28,556 nucleotides of DNA from positions 1-28,556 of the IMG/VR virus record IMGVR_UViG_3300021376_000267; one strand, 5' to 3'. The DNA is from a virus. Of the stretch, positions 24,406 to 28,556 are shown in pieces; position 1 is the stretch's first letter; each line of letters starts with the position of its first letter. The notes below the pieces were generated by a model. The model was given only the letters and a program-made list of their open reading frames with translations. It had not been told where the DNA came from and ran no database searches. The position numbers and the translations under genes were made by a program.

Positions 24406-24727
24406 CCCCAGCATGTTTCTTAAGATTTTCTATGGTCATCTTCATTGAATTGAAAATTGTGTTAACATCTGCATTTCCAAACCCAAGAATTCTTGATGAT
24501 TCTATCATCTGATCCTTCATTTTTAATGCTTGAGGATCATCAGACAAACTAATTCTAGTATAAAGAATTTGTTGTTTTTCTAGTAAATCTGCAAGTAAAT
24601 TAATATGTTTAATCTTATCTTCTTTGCTCATAGAAGGGAAAGCAAACAATTCCTTTCCTATTTGCATTTGAATATCATGAATTTCTTTGAGTTCCTGTTG
24701 AACAATTTCTGAATCAAAGAATGACAT
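24395..24727 (-). CDS. DUF1825 family protein (110 aa)
   Basis: Seen: MSFFDSEIVQQELKEIHDIQ at the start, a helical middle (KEDKIKHINLLADLLEKQQI), and RISLSDDPQALKMKDQM near the end. The FFDSEIVQQE start and the S-D-D motif are characteristic of DUF1825 (PF08855), a family found in cyanobacteria and their phages, of unknown function. An all-helical cytoplasmic protein with no catalytic signature. It sits between gp59 and gp32: ATG overlaps the gp59 stop by 1 base, with a good AGGAGGG site upstream. Inference: acquired from or shared with the cyanobacterial host, and expressed with replication genes. Confidence 0.8.
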   Translation of the reverse strand: MSFFDSEIVQQELKEIHDIQMQIGKELFAFPSMSKEDKIKHINLLADLLEKQQILYTRISLSDDPQALKMKDQMIESSRILGFGNADVNTIFNSMKMTIENLKKHAGVDT

Positions 24728-25320
24728 TATCCCTCCTGTACAATTTTTCTCAGAGCTGCCTTGTATTCTGATACATCAATATTTAGAAATGGGGAATACT
24801 TCTTTATTTTTAAAGATAGGGTTTCCCACACTGGGTCTAATATTTTCTTATCAAAATTATTCCCGAACAGGAAAATTTTATCATAAATCACTAATGTTTC
24901 TATACAAATTTTCCCGCTCAGGAACTTTTTAATAATGGGTGGATGTTGCTTTGAGACTACAAATAAGTCATCTATGTTGCCTTCAGACAACATTTCAGCA
25001 GACTCCTGAGTGAAAATATATTTTAAACTTTGCTGACGTTTTTTCCAGTCTTTGTAATAAACATCTCCACCTCTAATGATTGGTCCAATCCACATAGAGG
25101 ATGGGTCAGTGGATTCTATAAAGTTTGAAATATAAAACTCCAGAATCTCATCATCAGATTTTTGTCTGGAGATTTTTTCAAACCAATACTTATCTTTGCG
25201 TTTATTGAATGATTCTATTGATGCTCTGGACTTGCCTGCATATTTAAAATAATCATAATTCTGTTTACTAAAATGATTCTTGACTGCAAGATAAGTTTTA
25301 TAAGCATCAAAGGGTGTCAT
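24727..25320 (-). CDS. gp59: Helicase loader gp59 (197 aa)
   Basis: Seen: MTPFDAYKTYLAVKNHFSKQ, YDYFKYAGKSRAS, KRKDKYWFEKIS and FYISNFIESTDPSSMWIGPI align in order with T4 gp59 (YKLYLMIKQHM, YDVIKYN, KRRDKYFFQKLS, FISNLVANQDAWIGDI). The length is near T4 gp59 (217 aa). It is all helical and basic at the N-terminus. Known: gp59 binds gp32-coated forks and loads the gp41 helicase. It overlaps gp33 by 4 bases and DUF1825 by 1, so it is part of a coupled early/middle operon together with its partner gp32. Confidence 0.9.
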   Translation of the reverse strand: MTPFDAYKTYLAVKNHFSKQNYDYFKYAGKSRASIESFNKRKDKYWFEKISRQKSDDEILEFYISNFIESTDPSSMWIGPIIRGGDVYYKDWKKRQQSLKYIFTQESAEMLSEGNIDDLFVVSKQHPPIIKKFLSGKICIETLVIYDKIFLFGNNFDKKILDPVWETLSLKIKKYSPFLNIDVSEYKAALRKIVQEG

Positions 25321-25574
25321 ATTAAAAGTTTAGCTCTTGAAGTTCTCTTTAAAAAATTAAGATTGATAGCATCACACTTGATCTTTTCCTTCAGTGGTTT
25401 GCTGATCAGTTTACCAACAGAATCTACCTCTAGATTGTTCTGCTCACAATAGTAAACTATTGCATCAATGTAGTTCATGTCAATATTGTTCTTGACTATT
25501 TCTTCTATGATTTGTGAGAACTTAGATTGGCATAAGAACTTTGAATCTAATACAGTTTCTAGTTTACTTTCCAT
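25317..25574 (-). CDS. gp33: Late transcription coactivator gp33 (85 aa)
   Basis: Seen: a small helical protein with KFSQIIEEIVKNNIDMNYID then AIVYYCEQNNLEVDSVGKLI, matching the helix-turn pattern of T4 gp33 (IIEKMVEEFGMSYLEA...FLEENSI), followed by LKEKIKCDAINLNFL and a short hydrophobic end (KLLI) where T4 gp33 carries its sliding-clamp-binding tail. Known: gp33 bridges host RNA polymerase to the gp45 clamp and is required for late transcription with sigma gp55. It is placed between the exonuclease (11-base overlap) and gp59. Its presence fits the TATAAATA-type late boxes in this window. Confidence 0.85.
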   Translation of the reverse strand: MESKLETVLDSKFLCQSKFSQIIEEIVKNNIDMNYIDAIVYYCEQNNLEVDSVGKLISKPLKEKIKCDAINLNFLKRTSRAKLLI

Positions 25575-26244
25575 ATTCCTTTAGTTTGTAATTAATAAAA
25601 TCTTTAATGTAACTTGATAACAGTTTGATGTATTTGGCTTTATCATATTCCTCATAAACAACACATTCACCATCTTCACATGCCATCAAAATAACAAGTT
25701 TTTTGACAGGAATATTGGTTAACTCATAGAACATGCAAGCATATGCTGCTGCCTGAACAAAATAATGTTCAATCCATTCTTTGGGTTTTGGTTTCTTTGA
25801 AGTCTTAAAGTCTATGACTGATAGTTCACCATTATATTCAGCAATACAATCTACAGTACCTGCGATTCCTAATTGTTTGCTAAACAAAGATGCCTCAAGG
25901 GCATAGATATTATTTATCTTATCTATTTCTGGTCTAATAATCCTGAACAAATGTTTTGAGATCAAAGATTTTTCAGGAAGTTCAGGAATGTTGAGCAAAT
26001 AGTTTTCAACTATACTGTGTAAGTCAGTACCTCTACTGGTTGCTTGTTTATTGACTCTATTTGCTTCCTCTTCTCCTACCTTCTTTCGCCAATCCTCAAA
26101 GATGTGTCTGTTATGGTGACTAGTTACTGAAGTAATTGATACAAACTTAAGAATTTCATTTTGATCAGGAATCTTATAGTATCTAACTCCATCAATAGTC
26201 TCCCTCTCCAACTGAGGGAGACGTACATTACAATGATTAAACAT
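25564..26244 (-). CDS. PD-(D/E)XK exonuclease, RecB/MGME1-like (226 aa)
   Basis: Seen: RGTDLHSIVENYL (His76, Glu80), ALEASLFS (Glu117), GIAGTVDCIAEYNG (Asp132), LSVIDFKTSKKPKP (Asp145-x-Lys147) and HYFVQAAAYACMFYE (Gln165). These are the five motifs of the RecB-like/MGME1 exonuclease family in order, with all active-site residues kept. Known: such enzymes degrade DNA ends or single strands. In cyanophages a gene of this type regularly sits between gp33 and phoH; the precise role (host DNA breakdown, recombination) is inferred. Start overlaps the phoH stop by 1 base. Confidence 0.85.
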   Translation of the reverse strand: MFNHCNVRLPQLERETIDGVRYYKIPDQNEILKFVSITSVTSHHNRHIFEDWRKKVGEEEANRVNKQATSRGTDLHSIVENYLLNIPELPEKSLISKHLFRIIRPEIDKINNIYALEASLFSKQLGIAGTVDCIAEYNGELSVIDFKTSKKPKPKEWIEHYFVQAAAYACMFYELTNIPVKKLVILMACEDGECVVYEEYDKAKYIKLLSSYIKDFINYKLKEYGK

Positions 26245-27002
26245 TAGAACCCTGCTGCCATTTTATTAACAATATAAGATTTAACTAGTCCTGATCTAAC
26301 AATGTCATCAACGCCAAACTCAATAGTTTCAAACTCAGGCATTCTTTGAATGATCTTCATGAAGTTAAGAATACCATCCTTTTCGTTATTCTTGGTTAGG
26401 TCAGTTTGAGTGGCATCACCACAGAACATAATTCTAGAGTTGTCACCAACTCTTGTAATTATACTATCAAGTTCATGGAAGTTCAAGTTTTGACACTCAT
26501 CCACAATAATAATTGAATTGTCCAGAGTAGTTCCTCTGATAAATGATGTGCTCCAGAAGGTAATAGTCTCCTGAGACTTTAGATTACCATAGAGCATTTC
26601 AAACTCTGCATCTGTTGGCATTTCAAACATATACTTTACCATATTCTTATATGGAATCTGATAAAGTGCAGACTTATCATCATGATCTCCAGGGAGGAAA
26701 CCAATTTCACGAGTGGCAACAAGAGATCTTACAATAACAATCTTTTGATATGGGGTAATCTCATTCAATACATCTTTGAGTGCCAGATATAATGCACAGA
26801 ATGTTTTACCAGTTCCTGCACACCCATAAACAAATAGATGTTTATCTGAATCATAAGCATCAAAGAGTTTAGATTGATTCTCTGTTGCTGGTGTAATGTC
26901 TAAAAGAAGATCTGTGTTAATTGGTTTTCTTCTTTTCATTTGTTTTGCGGTCATACCAATACCAATTGGCTGCAAATCATTACCTCTTCTTTTTCTTGCC
27001 AT
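26244..27002 (-). CDS. phoH: PhoH-like P-loop ATPase (252 aa)
   Basis: Seen: basic N-terminus; ATENQSKLFDAY; Walker A GCAGTGKT (residues 60-67); VRSLVATREIGFLPGD, the PhoH-specific segment; Walker B IIIVDECQN (Asp168-Glu169); and MFCGDATQTDL (sensor I region). The length is typical of the short phage PhoH. Known: a family of predicted NTPase/RNA-associated helicase-like proteins found in a wide range of marine phages. The name reflects phosphate regulation in E. coli, but the phage function is unresolved. TAATG coupling with the upstream small gene. Confidence 0.93.
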   Translation of the reverse strand: MARKRRGNDLQPIGIGMTAKQMKRRKPINTDLLLDITPATENQSKLFDAYDSDKHLFVYGCAGTGKTFCALYLALKDVLNEITPYQKIVIVRSLVATREIGFLPGDHDDKSALYQIPYKNMVKYMFEMPTDAEFEMLYGNLKSQETITFWSTSFIRGTTLDNSIIIVDECQNLNFHELDSIITRVGDNSRIMFCGDATQTDLTKNNEKDGILNFMKIIQRMPEFETIEFGVDDIVRSGLVKSYIVNKMAAGF

Positions 27003-27244
27003 TAGATTTTCTTTACTCTAGAACCGGGCATTTTGGAAGCTCTATGAAGAACATCATTCCAACCAGGATTTTTGCTGATTAGTTTGTTTCTCCAATCACC
27101 AACTTCACCAACTCCAGCACATCCCTGAGACCAGTCCTTATCCCAGTCAGGGTTATCTTTTCTCCATTGTTCATAAGCAACCACAGACATGACAAGTTCT
27201 TGAGTCTCACCAGTTTTTTGATTTATAACAGGATATGTAGGCAT
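27002..27244 (-). CDS. Small conserved cyanophage-type protein (80 aa), function unknown
   Basis: Seen: MPTYPVINQKTGETQELVMS, then YEQWRKDNPDWDKDWSQG, then LISKNPGWNDVLHRASKMPG and a basic end. The start MPTYPV...M-S resembles the N-terminus of FmdB-type zinc-ribbon proteins, but the two CxxC pairs are absent (only one Cys), so any zinc-ribbon ancestry is speculative. Rich in Trp (six). Preceded by an AATAAATA late-type box 21 bases upstream, and coupled to phoH by TAATG. It recurs before phoH in related phages to my knowledge. Confidence 0.75.
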   Translation of the reverse strand: MPTYPVINQKTGETQELVMSVVAYEQWRKDNPDWDKDWSQGCAGVGEVGDWRNKLISKNPGWNDVLHRASKMPGSRVKKI

Positions 27245-27265
27245 AAAACTTAATAATGTATAATG

Positions 27266-27273
27266 TATTTATT
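27266..27273 (-). promoter_or_regulatory. Late-type -10 box (AATAAATA) upstream of the 80-aa gene and phoH
   Basis: Minus strand AATAAATA, 21 bases before the ATG at 27244, overlapping the TAA stop of thyX. The spacing matches other late boxes. It would add late expression to phoH and following genes. Confidence 0.4.
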
Positions 27274-27955
27274 CTATGGTAATGGAAGGAGCATCATTGC
27301 ATTCTGGACAATCTTGAGATCTAGTCCACCCAAGTGCTTCAGATACACTTGGGAACTGGCACATGAAGATACACTTACATGCCTCTGCAATGTCCATGTG
27401 TTCTTTCTGAGTTCCATTTGCAGTACGAAGATTAATATAATGAATCCAAGACCTACAGGATCCAGTCATGTAGATTCTAGTAGGTGTTGCTAAAGGGAGT
27501 ACAAACCTTGCACACTCCTTTGCCACTCCATATTCTAGCAAGCGATTATAAAGTCCTTTAGCAAAAGCAAAGTGTTCTGAAATTTCTCCTTCTAATTTAA
27601 GTTTCATATACTCTGGAATATCATCAATAGAATTTTGACGATTCTTTGTGTCTTGCCTACGAAGTCTTGGAATAGGAATGTGATCAGTTAGCAAACTTGT
27701 GTCAGCATATCTTTGAGAAAACTCTTGAAAAGTAAAAGATCTATGGCGAAGAATCTGTGCTGCAATGCCCCTGCTAGTTTCAATCTCAAGAGTCATAAAA
27801 GACTGCTCAAAAACAGACCAATGATTATGCTTAATACAATAAGCAAGCAACTTGGCATAATTTTGGTTGTCTTGATTCGCAGGGTTGCTAACTCTAGCAA
27901 CATATGCCATTGTTTTTTCTGCATCTGGTGTAACACTAATAAGTTTTGCAGTCAT
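27269..27955 (-). CDS. thyX: Flavin-dependent thymidylate synthase ThyX (228 aa)
   Basis: Seen: the ThyX motif RHR-x7-S is complete at residues 70-80 (RHRSFTFQEFS), followed by QRYADTS. FVLPLATPTRIYMTGSCRSW and HYINLRTANGTQKEHMDIAE carry the substrate- and FAD-binding features of the C-terminal half. Full length for the family (about 220-250 aa). Known: ThyX makes dTMP from dUMP using methylene-tetrahydrofolate and reduced FAD. Phage copies supply thymidine for rapid synthesis of AT-rich DNA. ATG overlaps the upstream stop (ATGA). Confidence 0.95.
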   Translation of the reverse strand: MTAKLISVTPDAEKTMAYVARVSNPANQDNQNYAKLLAYCIKHNHWSVFEQSFMTLEIETSRGIAAQILRHRSFTFQEFSQRYADTSLLTDHIPIPRLRRQDTKNRQNSIDDIPEYMKLKLEGEISEHFAFAKGLYNRLLEYGVAKECARFVLPLATPTRIYMTGSCRSWIHYINLRTANGTQKEHMDIAEACKCIFMCQFPSVSEALGWTRSQDCPECNDAPSITIE

Positions 27956-28116
27956 TTTTTTCCAAATCCTTTGTAATTTTTGTGTTCAAGTTTCAATATT
28001 TCTTCTTCAATCACTTGAAGTTGATGATTCATATAATCCAATTCTGCTGGTGTGTATAACTTAGATTGATTTTCTGTTGCTTCTTTCAGCAACCTCAACA
28101 TTTTCTTAAGTCTCAT
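27952..28116 (-). CDS. Small helical protein upstream of thyX (54 aa), function unknown
   Basis: A 54-codon frame from ATG 28116 to TGA 27952, overlapping the 49-aa ORF above and thyX below by 4 bases each (ATGA). The protein is two helices with basic ends: MRLKKMLRLLKEATENQSKL, then YTPAELDYMNHQLQVIEEEI, then KNYKGFGKK. No motif. Tight coupling on both sides argues that it is translated. Confidence 0.65.
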   Translation of the reverse strand: MRLKKMLRLLKEATENQSKLYTPAELDYMNHQLQVIEEEILKLEHKNYKGFGKK

Positions 28117-28262
28117 TCACTAAAAACCTCATCATAATCATCTTCAAATGGAACCACATTCATATTTTCTTCAAAGACTATAGGTTCATCCAATTCTTTC
28201 TTAAGAGCATCAACCAGAAGTTCCATGTTTCTAACTATTAATTTAATCCTGTCTTTGTCCAT
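28113..28262 (-). CDS. Small acidic protein (49 aa), function unknown
   Basis: A 49-codon frame from ATG 28262 to TGA 28113: MDKDRIKLIVRNMELLVDAL then KKELDEPIVFEENMN and a strongly acidic end (PFEDDYDEVFSE). It is the first gene after the composite terminator-promoter at 28284-28318, with AAGG five bases before the start. The 4-base overlap with the next ORF suggests coupling. No family recognised. Confidence 0.65.
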   Translation of the reverse strand: MDKDRIKLIVRNMELLVDALKKELDEPIVFEENMNVVPFEDDYDEVFSE

Positions 28263-28283
28263 GATACCTTGCTCATCTCAGGA

Positions 28284-28312
28284 ATCATAACATAAAAAAA
28301 GGAGGGGATCAA
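28284..28312 (-). promoter_or_regulatory. Host-type promoter for the small-ORF/thyX operon, -35 in a terminator loop
   Basis: Minus strand -35 TTGATC (28312-28307), 17-base spacer, -10 TATGAT (28289-28284) with extended TGT. The -35 hexamer is exactly the loop of the terminator at 28294-28318. The predicted leader is short (about 15-20 bases). Confidence 0.65.
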
Positions 28313-28318
28313 CCCTCC
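28294..28318 (-). terminator. Intrinsic terminator after the 58-aa gene
   Basis: Minus strand GGAGGG (28318-28313), loop TTGATC, CCCTCC (28306-28301), then seven Ts (28300-28294). It lies 7 bases past the TAA at 28326. Short but GC-rich stem with an ideal T-run. Confidence 0.85.
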
Positions 28319-28325
28319 AATAAAT

Positions 28326-28502
28326 TTACAAGTAACTCAATATTCCCCTACATATTTTCTTACATTGTTGCTGATTTTCATCACACTCTATCATACAATT
28401 AAAATAATCATTCATTAATTCGTTCTTTTCAGTAAATCTATCAATGGTTGTCTCTAAATTTTTCCACCCCGCCAGTTGATTGTAAGAAATTAAGTTGTGC
28501 AT
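28326..28502 (-). CDS. Small protein with paired CxxxC motifs (58 aa), function unknown
   Basis: Start set at ATG 28502 (MHNLISYNQLAGWKNLE) because GGAGG lies five bases upstream. An earlier in-frame ATG at 28514 would overlap that site. Predicted two helices; the second holds C-x3-C-x6-C-x3-C (within NCMIECDENQQQCKKICRG), a twin CxxxC arrangement that could form two disulfides or bind metal. A single-gene unit between an extended -10 promoter (28526-28531) and a good terminator, so probably a short early transcript. No family recognised. Confidence 0.7.
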   Translation of the reverse strand: MHNLISYNQLAGWKNLETTIDRFTEKNELMNDYFNCMIECDENQQQCKKICRGILSYL

Positions 28503-28525
28503 AATAACCTCCATGCACTAAGAAC

Positions 28526-28531
28526 ATCATA
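28526..28531 (-). promoter_or_regulatory. Extended -10 promoter for the 58-aa gene
   Basis: Minus strand TGTTATGAT, the same extended -10 as upstream of gp32 and the thyX operon. No convincing -35 is visible in the few bases left before the window edge. Confidence 0.5.
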
Positions 28532-28556
28532 ACAAAGGAGTTTTCGCTCATTTTTA

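Noticed and set aside
25911-25918. Late box GATAAATA inside the exonuclease gene
   Set aside because: No start codon at the expected distance downstream.
28441-28551. 36-codon minus-strand ORF from the ATG near 28551
   Set aside because: Its frame overlaps the promoter and start of the 58-aa gene, and no ribosome site can be seen before the window edge.

Overview
The window is a piece of a lytic, T4-like marine cyanophage genome (a myovirus of Prochlorococcus or Synechococcus). The evidence is the T4-type baseplate set (gp5, gp26, gp27-like, gp48, gp53, gp54-like), the head-completion nuclease gp4, the replication and late-transcription set (gp32, gp59, gp33), the marine-phage genes phoH and thyX, a DUF1825 gene otherwise typical of cyanobacteria, and low GC with tightly overlapping genes. 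No integrase, transposase, CRISPR array or host gene is visible.

Layout. (1) 1-8053, minus strand: three large fibre-type virion proteins. They are a partial protein built of VG-x-A-T repeats, a glycine-rich adhesin-like protein, and a 1716-residue protein ending in a self-cleaving S74 chaperone domain. (2) 8126-8869, plus strand: one isolated coiled-coil protein, divergent from the big fibre and ending at a terminator. (3) 8940-9286, minus: a small early transcription unit with a 56-residue ORF, a structured spacer and a tRNA with a UAA anticodon. (4) 9319-19132, minus: a long late operon for the baseplate hub, running gp26, a gp51-like protein, two related hub proteins with different peptidoglycan-hydrolase ends, the gp27-like hub, a 72-residue protein, gp5, a beta-helix needle and an S74 protein. 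(5) 19168-20016, minus: gp54-like tube initiator. (6) 20047-23407, plus: gp4, an unknown protein, gp48 and gp53. (7) 23408-28502, minus: early/middle genes gp32, DUF1825, gp59, gp33, a RecB/MGME1-like exonuclease, phoH, a small protein, thyX and three small ORFs.

How it works together. Late genes appear to be driven by short T4-late-type -10 boxes (perfect TATAAATA at 1876-1883; CTAAATA, AATAAATA and GATAAATA variants elsewhere) placed 21-34 bases before start codons. The gp33 coactivator needed for such promoters is encoded here. Early/middle genes use host-type promoters that share the extended -10 TG-N-TATGAT (four copies, all minus strand). Three intrinsic terminators are visible. One of them, for gp32, lies inside the antisense coding end of gp53, and another carries the -35 of the next promoter in its loop.

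The most notable points are: a hub whose cell-wall-cutting activity seems to have moved from gp5 into two tandem tape-measure-like proteins with different catalytic ends; a separately encoded gp5-type needle; a UAA tRNA with class I rather than class II (leucine-type) shape next to a structured spacer; and a start codon that would be hidden in read-through transcripts but free in transcripts from its own promoter. No stretch over 300 bases lacks a gene.
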